NCBI RefSeq assembly: GCF_002236115.1
Contig: NZ_NIWT01000001.1
Coordinates: forward strand, 620,001 to 684,000
Length of the DNA stretch: 64,000 bases
Direction: 5' to 3'
DNA from: Pseudomonas jessenii
GTDB taxonomy: Bacteria; Pseudomonadota; Gammaproteobacteria; Pseudomonadales; Pseudomonadaceae
The stretch's first letter is position 1, and each line of letters starts with the position of its first letter. The notes under the pieces were generated by a model that did no database searches, was not told where the DNA came from, and saw only the letters and a list, made by a program, of their open reading frames with translations. A program made the position numbers and the translations under genes. Below, in pieces: positions 44,569 to 53,922 of this stretch.

Positions 44569-45495
44569 CTAATAACCCTTGAAACGATCAACCTCATTCA
44601 AGAATGGTCTACCCTCTCGCTCTCTCTGAAGGTTCTCGACGATCACTGCCACACCCCCTTCAATCTGCACATCACTCGCGATGTGCGGGGTCAACAGTAC
44701 TCGAGGGTGTTTCCAAAAAGGGTTGCCCGGGGACGCAGGTTCCTGTGCCAGGACGTCCAGCACTGCGCCTCCCACGCGACCTTCATTGAGCGCTGCAAGC
44801 AGATCTTGCTCAACCAGGTGGGCACCACGCCCCACGTTGATCAGCCCCGCTCCCTGAGGCAGTCGAGCTAGCGTTGCAGCATTGAGTATGCCCTTTGTTT
44901 CGGGGGTCAGCGGCAACATGTTCACAACGATGTCGCACTGAGCTAAAAACTCATCCAGTTGCCCAGGTCCGACATAACAACGCCCTCCAGGAACATCCTT
45001 CAAGGAGCGATTCCAGCCACTGAGTTGAAATCCCAATGGTTGAAGACGACCAAGCGCAGCTCGCCCCAGATTACCAAGCCCCATGACGCCAACTCGCCGC
45101 TGCGAACCAAGCACGATTGGCCTGGGTTGCCAGCGTCCTTCGCGTTGATCCTGCTGATACGCGAGGATGTCTCGATGCAGGGCAAGGACGGCAAACAAAA
45201 CATACTCGGCCATGATGCCGGCCATCGAATCATCAACCAGTCGGACGAGCGAGACCCCTGCCGCCAAACCGGCCAGATCGAACTGATCGACGCCAGCCCC
45301 CGCAGCGTAAAGGACTCGAAGATTGCAAAACTGATCAGCAAATTTGGGGAGAGGCTCCCAGGCCAGGAGGTAACGCACCTCTGCCGGGTTACCTGCATCA
45401 GGCCATTCGCGGAACTCCAGTTCAGGCGCCATCGATGACAGGCAATCACGCCACTTCTGCGCATCGGCCGGGTCTGCCATGTACAGGATGCACAT
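44569..45495 (-). CDS. D-2-hydroxyacid dehydrogenase (GhrA-like)
   Basis: A 308-residue NAD(P)-dependent 2-hydroxyacid dehydrogenase of the glyoxylate/hydroxypyruvate reductase A type. VGVMGLGNLGRAALGRL is the dinucleotide site (about residue 140), and catalytic Arg (NVGRGAHLVEQDLL), Glu (VLAQEPASPGNPFW) and His (LLTPHIAS) are present. AAGGAGCTTTCA before the ATG gives a strong start. It lies downstream of the LuxR gene (42-bp gap) on the same strand and could reduce a glyoxylate- or ketoacid-like product. Confidence 0.9.
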   Translation of the reverse strand: MCILYMADPADAQKWRDCLSSMAPELEFREWPDAGNPAEVRYLLAWEPLPKFADQFCNLRVLYAAGAGVDQFDLAGLAAGVSLVRLVDDSMAGIMAEYVLFAVLALHRDILAYQQDQREGRWQPRPIVLGSQRRVGVMGLGNLGRAALGRLQPLGFQLSGWNRSLKDVPGGRCYVGPGQLDEFLAQCDIVVNMLPLTPETKGILNAATLARLPQGAGLINVGRGAHLVEQDLLAALNEGRVGGAVLDVLAQEPASPGNPFWKHPRVLLTPHIASDVQIEGGVAVIVENLQREREGRPFLNEVDRFKGY

Positions 45496-45537
45496 TGAAA
45501 GCTCCTTGTCCGCAATCGGGAAACAACCACTGTTTTT

Positions 45538-46341
45538 TCAGAGTGGCCCCGTCAGATAGTTGATGAACCGCCGAAAAAGCTCGGCGTTCGTGGAAATATC
45601 GAGGCGCTGGTAAATATTGTGCTTGTGAACCTTCACGGTGCCTTCCGATATGTTCAGCACGGCGGCAATCGACGTATTGCTATGGCCTTGCAGGATCAGT
45701 TTCGCGATATAGCGCTGGGTCTCCGTAAGCTGTCCCTGGAGGATGTGAACGAACGCATCTTCGGATCTCGCCTCGGTACTTACCGAGCCCATGTAAAAAT
45801 CGCTGTGCTTGAGCCGGCAATGCAGTTCCAGCAACGAATTGATAACCGGTGCCAGTGTTTCCAGCGCATTCATTTCCCCGGTCAGGAAGGCTCCATTCCT
45901 GAGGTTCCTCATCATCGAATAAACGATGGCGACTCGTGCCTGGACGGGAATGATGAAGCCAATTTCTTCTATCAGCGTGCCATGCTCGGACGACACGCAG
46001 GGATGCAGATCCTTGGAGATTGAAAACCCCGAAGAAAAGAAACTGTCGGGTGCCAAATCCCTCATCCGCCAGAGGCCGGCTGGATGATTATTGATGCAAG
46101 CGACATAGAACGGGTCTAGCAGGTAGCCGCCTCGAATGTAGGCATTCAGCGTTTTCTCCGGCACCGACTTGTTGTACCCGTTGTGTATCAGGATGGGCGG
46201 GTGATTGAAGCGGAACAGATAGCCGCAGCTCATATCGAAGCCCAGGATACTTCTCAGCGCTGAATCAATGGACGCGCCCATCCGCTCCGAGCCCACGGCA
46301 CTGATCAGGGTTGAGAGCATTTTCGCGTCACTGACTTTCAT
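45538..46341 (-). CDS. LuxR-type regulator (solo)
   Basis: A 267-residue protein with an N-terminal sensor region (about 1-190, GAF-like, not a clear AHL-binding domain) and a C-terminal LuxR HTH (LTETQRYIAKLILQGHSNTSIA...NISEGTVKVHKHNIYQRLDI). No luxI is near. The ATG at 46341 (MKVSDAKML) is chosen because residues before it look unrelated. It follows the EutH-like gene by 114 bp and is likely its local regulator. Confidence 0.85.
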   Translation of the reverse strand: MKVSDAKMLSTLISAVGSERMGASIDSALRSILGFDMSCGYLFRFNHPPILIHNGYNKSVPEKTLNAYIRGGYLLDPFYVACINNHPAGLWRMRDLAPDSFFSSGFSISKDLHPCVSSEHGTLIEEIGFIIPVQARVAIVYSMMRNLRNGAFLTGEMNALETLAPVINSLLELHCRLKHSDFYMGSVSTEARSEDAFVHILQGQLTETQRYIAKLILQGHSNTSIAAVLNISEGTVKVHKHNIYQRLDISTNAELFRRFINYLTGPL

Positions 46342-46455
46342 ATTGACCACACTTGTTCTGCAAAAATGGAACTTCCCAATGGCGCAAATGTAAACGCACG
46401 ACAGCATGCCAGGCCATCGTGCGTGACTTCGAGCTCAACCCGGGAACCGCAGGTC

Positions 46456-47688
46456 TCAGGTCAACTCAGGGGCAGCGCCGAGTCCACTCTCCTTGATGTC
46501 CTTCTCGCCCAGTTCCAGCGCCTTGGGCACCGCAAGCCAATAGGCAAGCATCATGCCGATCAGGCCGCCGCTGAGTTTGCCGATGATCAGGGGAAGAATG
46601 AGCGAAGGCTGGAAGTTGGCGGAGTAAGCCAGATGGTCGCCAAAGGTGAACGCTGCACAAACGGAAAAGGCAATCACCAGTACTTTGTCCTTTGGCGGCA
46701 TATCGGCCACCAAGCGGAACATCGCCAGTATGTTAGCCGAAGCCGCGAGCAGACCTGCCGCGCCCATAGGAGAAAGCCCCAATACAGCGGCCACTTTCTC
46801 TATGGGCTTTGAAAGGAAACGCTTGATCAGGTAGACCATCGGGAAGGCACCGCACAACATGATGCCGACATAACCTGCGATTTCGAGCGCCCGGAATTGA
46901 TCTTCCTTGTCGGCAATGATGGGGGCGAAACCCCAAGTGCCGAATACCGAACTGAAGAACGAGGTGAAGTACTCGACGATCGAGGCCACCAATACCAGGG
47001 TCACGACACCGTATACGACCTGACCAAGCCTCAAGAACAACAGCACCATCAGGTTCGGGAAGTAGCGCAATGCGGCGGCCAGTGCACCGCAGAACAGAAT
47101 CAACGGCATCAGGTTCTGAACCAGCATGCCAAGATTGAAATGCAATGCCTGAGTGGCCTCGCCCGCCGTGGCAATGTCCGGCCTTACACCCAGTCCAAGA
47201 AACTGCATGCCCATTGCAATAATGATGATGCTGATCGGAATGCTCAGCAGGCCCGCCATGATGCCCAGCGCCATGTACTTGTGATCGGCCTTGTTGAGCA
47301 TCGCAAGGCCAACGGGGATGACGAAGATCACGGTCGAGCCGGACTGGAACCCGGTTATCAGCCCCAGGATCCAGCCTTCGGGGCTTTGTGACAGGGCATG
47401 AGCCAATTGATACCCACCCAGATCAGAGGCAATGAATATCGGCCCGGCGATACCCGCATCCGCGCCCATGGAGAGAAACATCGGAGCCAGGACCTGGCTT
47501 ATGAAACTGGAGATGAAGGGGATGGCGGCCATGATCCCTGCCACAGGCAGGAAGATCGGTCCAATGCTGTGGATACCTGCGTTGAATTCCTTTCCGAGTT
47601 CGGACTCTGCATTGACGATGGAGGCTATGCCGCCAACAACGGCGCACACCATGATGATATAAATGACATACGTACCTATATGTTCCAT
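46456..47688 (-). CDS. eutH: EutH-family permease
   Basis: A 410-residue inner-membrane protein with about ten spans, of the EutH (ethanolamine utilisation permease) family. Landmarks are IASDLGGYQLAHAL, FQSGSTVIFVIPVGLAML, RALEIAGYVGIMLCGAFPMVYLIKR and the C-terminal AAFTFGDHLAYSANF, which all align with EutH. GAGGCAGCA precedes the ATG. The eutBC lyase and the other eut genes are absent; instead it sits with an SDR, a LuxR and a hydroxyacid dehydrogenase. The substrate may be another amino alcohol (inference). Confidence 0.85.
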   Translation of the reverse strand: MEHIGTYVIYIIMVCAVVGGIASIVNAESELGKEFNAGIHSIGPIFLPVAGIMAAIPFISSFISQVLAPMFLSMGADAGIAGPIFIASDLGGYQLAHALSQSPEGWILGLITGFQSGSTVIFVIPVGLAMLNKADHKYMALGIMAGLLSIPISIIIIAMGMQFLGLGVRPDIATAGEATQALHFNLGMLVQNLMPLILFCGALAAALRYFPNLMVLLFLRLGQVVYGVVTLVLVASIVEYFTSFFSSVFGTWGFAPIIADKEDQFRALEIAGYVGIMLCGAFPMVYLIKRFLSKPIEKVAAVLGLSPMGAAGLLAASANILAMFRLVADMPPKDKVLVIAFSVCAAFTFGDHLAYSANFQPSLILPLIIGKLSGGLIGMMLAYWLAVPKALELGEKDIKESGLGAAPELT

Positions 47689-47769
47689 TGCTGCCTCTGC
47701 TATTTAAGAGTTTTTGTTTGGCAGAATTCAGGTGCAAACGAATTTATTATTGGTGGTCAGTGTTCCGGC

Positions 47770-48534
47770 TCAGAGCGCGGTGTATCCGTTATCGACGAAA
47801 AGATGCGTGCCGTTGACGAAGCTTGAATCATCGCTGGCCAGGAACAGAGCCGCAGATGCCACCTCGCCGGGCTCACACAGACGCCCCTGCATCGCCCCGA
47901 TTGCCTCGTCGCTAGCGTCCACGCCAAACCGGCGAAGCAGATCAAGCTCGCGCTGGCCATGGGCGGTACTGATAAACCCAGGGCAAATGGCATTGCTGCG
48001 AATGTTTCGATCGCGGTACTCGACCGAGATGGCCCGCGAGAACATATGGCAGGCCCCTTTGGTGGTGCAGTACAAGACTTCCATGGGCGTACCGACCACA
48101 CCGGAGATAGAAGAGGTGCAGATGATGCTGCCACCGCCCGACTCGATCATCCCCGGCAGGACAGCCTTGGTGACGAGGAACATGCTCTTGACGTTGATGC
48201 TCATCAGGCGATCCCAGTCGGCCTCGCTGGTTTCCAGGAACGGCCCGGCGGAAATCGTCCCGGCATGGTTCATCAACACCGTAATGGCGCCAAAGCGCTC
48301 CTCGGCTTGCCTGACAGCGCGATTGACCTGATCGGCCACCGACACATCCGCAGGCAGGAAACAGGCTACGCCGCCAGCCGCGTTAATCCGCGCGGCGACC
48401 GCTTCGCCCTGGCTGGTTGGCAGATCCAGGATCGCGACCTTCGCGCCCTCCCTGGCAAACAATTCCGAAACGGCCAGGCCACAACCCCCTGCCCCACCAC
48501 TGATCAACGCTACTTTGCCTACCAGTCGACCCAT
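47770..48534 (-). CDS. SDR-family oxidoreductase
   Basis: A 254-residue classical short-chain dehydrogenase. SGGAGGCGLAVSELF is a slightly altered TGxxxGxG loop (S at first position), followed by Asp-bearing VAILDLP (NAD preference), MNHAGTI in place of NNAG, and the active site VLYCTTKGACHM (YxxxK). The family includes amino-alcohol and cyclic-alcohol dehydrogenases. AAGGAAAACC lies upstream. It is 81 bp before the EutH-like gene on the same strand; oxidation of the imported alcohol is a plausible role. Confidence 0.88.
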   Translation of the reverse strand: MGRLVGKVALISGGAGGCGLAVSELFAREGAKVAILDLPTSQGEAVAARINAAGGVACFLPADVSVADQVNRAVRQAEERFGAITVLMNHAGTISAGPFLETSEADWDRLMSINVKSMFLVTKAVLPGMIESGGGSIICTSSISGVVGTPMEVLYCTTKGACHMFSRAISVEYRDRNIRSNAICPGFISTAHGQRELDLLRRFGVDASDEAIGAMQGRLCEPGEVASAALFLASDDSSFVNGTHLFVDNGYTAL

Positions 48535-48607
48535 TTTTGGTTTTCCTTATTGAAATCGAAGTGAAGTTTGCGATTTCAAGCTAAGTGCCAGCGACAGGAC
48601 ACGTCCA

Positions 48608-48623
48608 TATATCGACCGATATA
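48608..48623. promoter_or_regulatory. candidate operator before the SDR/eutH operon
   Basis: TATATC-gacc-GATATA, perfect 6-bp arms, 74 bp upstream of the SDR start. A possible site for the LuxR protein encoded downstream; spacing and size are reasonable, but nothing else supports it. Confidence 0.3.
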
Positions 48624-48670
48624 CAAGACTTCAACCTATTGTTTTTACTTGTTTTTTAGTACTGAAAGAT

Positions 48671-48708
48671 ATCGAGCAGCGACGACTGGCTTGCCGTCGC
48701 TGCTCGAT
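48671..48708. terminator. hairpin after the gabP-like gene
   Basis: Perfect 14-bp arms atcgagcagcgacg and cgtcgctgctcgat with a ten-base loop. It lies 37 bases beyond the permease stop on the minus strand, followed there by a short T-rich run. Separates gabP from the SDR/eutH unit. Confidence 0.7.
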
Positions 48709-48744
48709 CAGGGGGGTTCAATCTCTAATGAATTACGACTTTGC

Positions 48745-50142
48745 TCAAGCGGACGACCAGGCCGTCTTTTGGGCGTGACGACGAGTATTCATCAGCCCCA
48801 ATGCGATGATCACGATCGTCAAGGCCCCGGTAGAAAGCACCTCGCTACGGTGCGCGGGCATCGCGACCATGACGCCCAAGGCGAAAACGATAAAACCGAT
48901 GACCAGCCACGTCAGCCAAGGGAACAACCACATCTTGAATTCGATCCGGGCACTGGATTTTTCCAGCTTCGCTCGCATGCGCAATTGTGAGAACGCAATC
49001 ACCAGATACACCAGCAGGGCAATGGCACCGGAACTGGCGAGCAGGAACGCGAACACCTGCGACGGTGCAAAGAAATTCAATGCTGTTGTGGCGATACCGA
49101 TTACCGTACTGGCGATCACGGCACCCCGCGGTACGCCGGCCGATGACGTGCGCTGTAGAAAGCCAGGCGCTTCATTACGCTTGCTCAGCGAATAGACCAT
49201 TCGGGAGGAGATGTAGATCGCGGAGTTCAAGCAACTGGCAACGGCAAACAACACCACAATATCAACGATGGTTTTCGCGAAGGGTACATTCATGATCTCC
49301 AACGCTCGCTGATACGACCCTTGCACTGGCAGCAACGGGTCATTCCATGGCACCACGGAAATGATCACAAAAATCGAGAGCAGGTAGAAAATGCAGATTC
49401 GCCAGATGACCGACTTGGTCGCCCGGGCGATATTTTTAGCCGGATCCTTCGATTCCGCCGCTGCGATAGTGACCGCTTCCGTGCCGACGAAACTGAACAT
49501 GGTGGTCAGCAACGCGCCGATGATGGCTTCCCAACCGTTGGGCATGAAGCCGCCGAACTCAGTCACTAGACGACTGACACCGCTGACTTCCCGACCGGGT
49601 AAAACCCCAGCAATGGCACAGGCTCCAAGCGCAATGAAGGAGACGATGGCTATCACCTTGACCATGGCGAACCAGAACTCGAATTCGCCGTATTTGGCGA
49701 CGCTGAAGAGGTTCGTCAGGGTGAGCAAAGCGGTTACGCCTACCGCGAACACCCATGTTTCGACCTGAGGGAACCAGCTGTTGAGCACAACGCCAGCGGC
49801 AATGGCTTCAAGCGGAATCACCAACACCCAGAACCACCAATACAACCAACCAATGGTAAAGCCGGCCCAAGGTCCGATGGCGCGGTCGGCATAGGTGGAA
49901 AACGAGCCCGTATCGGGACTGGCGACCGCCATCTCGCCGAGCATTCGCATCACCAGTACCACCAGCAGCCCCGCCAAGGCGTAGGCGACGATCGCTGATG
50001 GCCCGGCTGCCGCGATGGCGTGGCCCGAGCCGATAAAAAGCCCCGCGCCGATGATGCCGGCAATGGAAAGCATGGTGACATGCCGCTGTTTGAAGCCAGC
50101 GGCCAGATTGTCATCCGTTGTTAGTTTGCTGTTAGTTGACAT
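48745..50142 (-). CDS. APC-family amino-acid permease (GABA permease-like)
   Basis: A 465-residue 12-span amino-acid/polyamine/choline transporter. MLSIAGIIGAGLFIGSGHAI, GPSAIVAYALAG and the AAESKDPAKNIARATKSVIWRI loop are hallmarks of the GabP/AnsP group. It should import GABA or a related amino acid by proton symport. AAGGGCTCAC is before the ATG. It precedes the SDR/eutH set on the same strand but a strong hairpin lies between, so it is probably a separate transcript. Confidence 0.88.
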   Translation of the reverse strand: MSTNSKLTTDDNLAAGFKQRHVTMLSIAGIIGAGLFIGSGHAIAAAGPSAIVAYALAGLLVVLVMRMLGEMAVASPDTGSFSTYADRAIGPWAGFTIGWLYWWFWVLVIPLEAIAAGVVLNSWFPQVETWVFAVGVTALLTLTNLFSVAKYGEFEFWFAMVKVIAIVSFIALGACAIAGVLPGREVSGVSRLVTEFGGFMPNGWEAIIGALLTTMFSFVGTEAVTIAAAESKDPAKNIARATKSVIWRICIFYLLSIFVIISVVPWNDPLLPVQGSYQRALEIMNVPFAKTIVDIVVLFAVASCLNSAIYISSRMVYSLSKRNEAPGFLQRTSSAGVPRGAVIASTVIGIATTALNFFAPSQVFAFLLASSGAIALLVYLVIAFSQLRMRAKLEKSSARIEFKMWLFPWLTWLVIGFIVFALGVMVAMPAHRSEVLSTGALTIVIIALGLMNTRRHAQKTAWSSA

Positions 50143-50605
50143 TAGTGAGCCCTTGTTATTTTTTTGGAGGCGAGCTGCCGTAATTCAGTGACTTGCAAAT
50201 ATGTTTGCAAGTATCAACTCTGAACTTTGAGAACAGCGTATTTCTAATGCTGTGGAACGTGAGGGTCAGGCTGGAAAGAACGAGATTTAAAAATCTGGGG
50301 TTTTATAGTCATGCATAATGCACCTCTTGTAATTTTAAGAATCATCACAATGCAAATCCTTATGACGGCCACGATGCTACGGCTTGCCCTGAGTCGCCGA
50401 ATCGACTGGGTACGTCATTCGCTTATCTGTTTGCGACACAACGCCTCGCCAGCGCATCAATAAGAAACTTCCTGCACTAAGGCACTAGTTTAGAAAGACG
50501 CCCTTTAAAAGTTCAGTTATTGTTATATGTAACGAAGTCGAAATTCGCATTGTCTTACTCATCAACGCGGTTCTACTGCCGGGTCACCTGAGAAGGGAAT
50601 AAAAG
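50143..50605. other. 463-bp divergent intergenic region
   Basis: Between the gabP-like start and the TRIC-like start. AT-rich; no gene, repeat or clear promoter pair was recognised. A TGTTATATG stretch at about 50530 could be a -10 region for the TRIC-like gene. Confidence 0.35.
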
Positions 50606-51214
50606 ATGCTTTATCTTCAAGAAATGCTGGGTATTGCGGTGTTTTCCATCACAGGTGTGCTGGCCATCAAGAAAGCCGATGTCGATTTGTTTGGTGCTGT
50701 GGTGCTCGGAATCATCACGGCTATTGGCGGCGGTACCCTGCGCGATCTGTTACTGGATCTTCCGATCTTCTGGATTGCCGACTTCAATTACATTTGGGCC
50801 GCTTTGCTTGCAGCACTCCTGGCGTTTTTTCTGACCCAAAGACTACAACAGCGTTACCGTCTGTTGCTTTATCTCGATGGGTTAGCTGCAGCGCTGTTCG
50901 GACTGGCCGCTACCGAGAAAGTCCTGGCATTACATCTCGCAGCGCCATTGGCAGTGATGATGGGAGTGCTGACCAGTATTGGAGGCGGCATCGCGCGGGA
51001 TGTCCTGGCCGGAAGAGTCTCACTGCTGATGTCACGTGACATTTATGCCACGCCAATTTTGCTGGGATGCACGCTCTATGTTCTGCTGCGCAACGTATTC
51101 CCCTCGATCTGGATCGCCGGCTGGATTGCGTTGATTTTTACCTTCGGCTTGAGGTTTCTCGCCATCTACAAGCATCTCCAGATGCCGGCGATCTTCTCCA
51201 CCAAACAGGGCTAG
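50606..51214 (+). CDS. UPF0126 / TRIC-type membrane protein (YicG-like)
   Basis: A 202-residue inner-membrane protein with about seven spans built from two UPF0126 repeats. Each repeat holds a Gly-rich turn: IITAIGGGTLRDLLLD (about residue 36) and VLTSIGGGIARDVLAGR (about 122), a hallmark of the family related to trimeric intracellular cation channels. AAGGGAATAAAAG precedes the ATG. A single gene, with a decayed DMT gene on the opposite strand just downstream. Substrate in bacteria uncertain. Confidence 0.9.
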   Translation: MLYLQEMLGIAVFSITGVLAIKKADVDLFGAVVLGIITAIGGGTLRDLLLDLPIFWIADFNYIWAALLAALLAFFLTQRLQQRYRLLLYLDGLAAALFGLAATEKVLALHLAAPLAVMMGVLTSIGGGIARDVLAGRVSLLMSRDIYATPILLGCTLYVLLRNVFPSIWIAGWIALIFTFGLRFLAIYKHLQMPAIFSTKQG

Positions 51215-51450
51215 CAAAGCAAAGACAAGACCGGCCCCTAATCCCCATAGAAGCGCTAGGGTGCCCTGATTGCCGAGACCGAATGAATGCGTTACAAGGA
51301 TTAAACCCAATGTGACGAGAATCAGCAAAAACGATTCTGAAAAACGGATGCGATCGCGAAATATTGCAACATCCAATAAGGCAATGAATGCTGGAAAGCT
51401 GGAAAGCTGGAAAATCCAAGTGTCGCCATTATCAGTTTTTTTGCCATTGC
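51210..51450 (-). pseudogene. 3' remnant of an EamA/DMT transporter gene
   Basis: Minus-strand frame with a family-like stretch (SFPAFIALLDVAIFRDR, LILVTLGLILVTHSFGL, LALLWGLGAGLVFALLALF), about three spans of a ten-span EamA protein, then similarity ends on both sides. Three copies of the octamer gctggaaa lie in tandem at 51390-51413, likely slippage after decay. Not functional. Confidence 0.6.
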
Positions 51451-51523
51451 TTGATGCAGCACTCATCCCGACATTCGTGGTATTCGGGATGAGTGTGCAT
51501 ACTGCTGTCATCCGTTCGGTAGA

Positions 51524-53020
51524 TTACCGCTCAGAGACGTCGATCCAGATGGTCTTGATTTCGGTGTACTGATCGTGGGCCCAGATTGACTTGTCGCGCC
51601 CGCCAAACCCGGACTCCTTGTATCCACCAAACGGCGTGGAAGCATCACCCTCACCGAAGCAGTTGACCGTCACAATCCCCGCGCGAATTTCGCGCGAGAG
51701 CTTGATGGCGTTGCGCAGGTTGTCGGTGTACACCGATGCCGCCAGGCCATACACCGAGTCATTGGCCAGAGCGATGGCTTCGTCAACGGTGTTGAACGTG
51801 GTGACCGCCAATACAGGGCCAAAGATCTCTTCCTGGAACAGTCGGCTGTCGACACCTACGCCATCGACAACGGTAGGCTCGACAAAGATGTCACTCTCGG
51901 TGTTGCCGCCATAAACGACGTCGAGTTTTTCAACGGCCGCTTGCTCGAGGTAGGAACGAACCTTCTCGAAATGCGCTTTGCTGACCATGGCGCCAAGGCG
52001 ATTGTCCGGATCCAGTGGATTGCCCATTTTCCATTCGCGCATCTGCACGCCGATAAGCTTCAACAACTCGTCCTTGATGTCCGCATGCACGATCAAGCGC
52101 GAGGAAGCCGAGCAGTTTTCGCCCATGTTCCAGAATGCGCCATTGACGACGTGGCTGGCGACCAGATCCAGGTCTTCAACGTCATTCATCACCACTGCAG
52201 GATTCTTGCCGCCACACTCCAGCACAATGCGCTTGAGGTTCGAATCCGCCGCGTAGTTAAGGAACCGGCGCCCGGTGGCTGTCGAGCCGGTGAAGCTGAC
52301 CATGGACACGTCCATGTGGCGGCCAAGCGGCTCGCCCACTTCACCGCCCCCGCCGGACAGCACGTTGAAAACACCGGCGGGCACGCCTGCTTCATGAGCC
52401 AGTTCGGCGACACGCAGAGCCGTCAAGGTGGTTTCCTTGGCCGGCTTGACGATGATGGAGCAGCCCGCGGCCAGCGATGGGCCGATTTTCCACGCCAGCA
52501 TCAGCAGCGGGAAGTTCCAGGGCAGCACCAGACCGACGACCCCGATGGCTTCACGCACCACCAGGCTCAACGCGCCGGAACCGACCGGTGCGGTGCTGTC
52601 GTAGATCTTGTCGATCAACTCCGCATGCCAGCGGATCATGTGAATGGTTTCCGGAACGTCCGTGAGTTGGCACTCGCGAACGGGTTTTCCACTATCCAGA
52701 CTTTCCAGGACAGAAAGCTCGTGGGAGTTCTGCTCCAGCAGATCGGCAAAGCGCAGCAACATCTTCTTGCGCTCGCCAGGGCTCAGTTTATGCCAGCGAC
52801 CATCTTCGAAGGCTTCCTTGGCCTTGGCCACCGCGAAGTCAACGTCTTGAGCGTTGCAGGCCGTGATCTCGGCCAGCACGTCATTGGTCGCCGGGTTGGT
52901 TGTCGTAAAGGTGTTGCCCGACACCGATGTGTAGGACTCACCGTTGACGAACGACTGAGTCGGGAACTTCAGGTCCCGAGCGATGGCGGCATATTCTGCC
53001 GCGCTGAGAAGGCCAGTCAT
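51524..53020 (-). CDS. aldehyde dehydrogenase (PuuC/KauB-like)
   Basis: A 498-residue NAD(P)-dependent aldehyde dehydrogenase. PWNFPLLMLAWKIGPSLAAG, VSFTGSTATGRR (cofactor loop), catalytic Glu in VLECGGKNPAVV and catalytic Cys in WNMGENCSASSRLIV are intact. It resembles gamma-glutamyl-gamma-aminobutyraldehyde dehydrogenases (PuuC/KauB). In this cluster it could instead oxidise 2-oxoglutarate semialdehyde formed by the adjacent DapA-family enzyme. Its ATG overlaps that gene's stop by four bases, indicating coupling. Confidence 0.9.
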   Translation of the reverse strand: MTGLLSAAEYAAIARDLKFPTQSFVNGESYTSVSGNTFTTTNPATNDVLAEITACNAQDVDFAVAKAKEAFEDGRWHKLSPGERKKMLLRFADLLEQNSHELSVLESLDSGKPVRECQLTDVPETIHMIRWHAELIDKIYDSTAPVGSGALSLVVREAIGVVGLVLPWNFPLLMLAWKIGPSLAAGCSIIVKPAKETTLTALRVAELAHEAGVPAGVFNVLSGGGGEVGEPLGRHMDVSMVSFTGSTATGRRFLNYAADSNLKRIVLECGGKNPAVVMNDVEDLDLVASHVVNGAFWNMGENCSASSRLIVHADIKDELLKLIGVQMREWKMGNPLDPDNRLGAMVSKAHFEKVRSYLEQAAVEKLDVVYGGNTESDIFVEPTVVDGVGVDSRLFQEEIFGPVLAVTTFNTVDEAIALANDSVYGLAASVYTDNLRNAIKLSREIRAGIVTVNCFGEGDASTPFGGYKESGFGGRDKSIWAHDQYTEIKTIWIDVSER

Positions 53021-53922
53021 TTTGCGCTCCCGGTCACCTGGGCGACGTCACGTTTCAGAGTGGTGATGATGTCCTGCAAGGCCTGTTTCTCGTGTTCGTA
53101 CAGAGGTTGCAGAGGCGAACGTACACCGCCAGTGCGAAGGCCGTTCAACTCGCAGCCAACCTTGATCGACTGCACGAATTTTCCGCTTTCCAGGAAGTCC
53201 ATCAGCGGCATGAAGGCGCTCATGATCTTGCGGCCTTTATCGAAGTCTTTTTCCACGACACAGGCTTCGTAGAGCGCAACGTGCTCACGGGGAATGAAGT
53301 TCGATCCGGCGCAAACCCAGCTGCGTGCGCCCCAGGCGAAGAACTCCAGCGCCTGATCATCCCAGCCGCAGGACAGGCTGATGTTCGGGTATTGCCGTGC
53401 CAGGCGATGGACTTGCGCCATGTCGCCGGAGCTTTCCTTGATGGCCACGATGTTTTTGCTTTCGGCAACGGCCGCGAAATACTCCGGGCCCATGCTGACG
53501 CCCATGCGTGCCGGGTAGTTGTAGAGCATGATCGGCAAGCCGGCGGCACGATCCACGGTCAGCGCATGGATGGCGTTTTCTTTCTCGGTAGGCAATGCAT
53601 AAGGCGGAGAGCCCACCAGAATCGCATCGGCCTTGATCTCGCGAGCGGCCTTGGCATATTCGACGGAGTCTTCAGTGCGGATTGCACCGGTACCAATCAC
53701 CAGTGGCAGTCGTGCACCGATCACATCTTTAGCCTGGGTCGCCAGTTCGATACGCTCTTGAGAGGTGTGGGCGTAGTACTCGCCGGTCGAACCGCCAATG
53801 ATAATGCCGTGCACTTTCGACTCGATCAGATACTCCAGCACGTCGGCGAAAGCGGCCTTGTCGATTTCACCGCTCGCGGTCAAAGGAGTAATTGCCGGGG
53901 TATAAATGCCTTCGAATTTCAT
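53017..53922 (-). CDS. DapA-family lyase/deaminase
   Basis: A 301-residue dihydrodipicolinate-synthase-family protein. Schiff-base Lys162 (NIVAIKESSGD), Tyr134 (IMLYNYPARMG) and GGSTGEYYAHTSQER (pyruvate-binding loop) are present. Members act as aldolases, dehydratases or, in hydroxyproline catabolism, as delta1-pyrroline-4-hydroxy-2-carboxylate deaminase giving 2-oxoglutarate semialdehyde. The latter fits the coupled aldehyde dehydrogenase and the racemase-family gene. True DapA is less likely given this context. GGAGAGGCAATC precedes the ATG. Confidence 0.85.
   Translation of the reverse strand: MKFEGIYTPAITPLTASGEIDKAAFADVLEYLIESKVHGIIIGGSTGEYYAHTSQERIELATQAKDVIGARLPLVIGTGAIRTEDSVEYAKAAREIKADAILVGSPPYALPTEKENAIHALTVDRAAGLPIMLYNYPARMGVSMGPEYFAAVAESKNIVAIKESSGDMAQVHRLARQYPNISLSCGWDDQALEFFAWGARSWVCAGSNFIPREHVALYEACVVEKDFDKGRKIMSAFMPLMDFLESGKFVQSIKVGCELNGLRTGGVRSPLQPLYEHEKQALQDIITTLKRDVAQVTGSAK

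Noticed and set aside
45538..46341. Quorum-sensing receptor role for the LuxR protein
   Set aside because: The N-terminal part lacks a clear autoinducer-binding pattern and no luxI is present; only the HTH can be asserted.
51941..53272. 443-residue plus-strand frame opposite the aldehyde dehydrogenase
   Set aside because: It is a shadow of the dehydrogenase, which carries all catalytic motifs on the minus strand.
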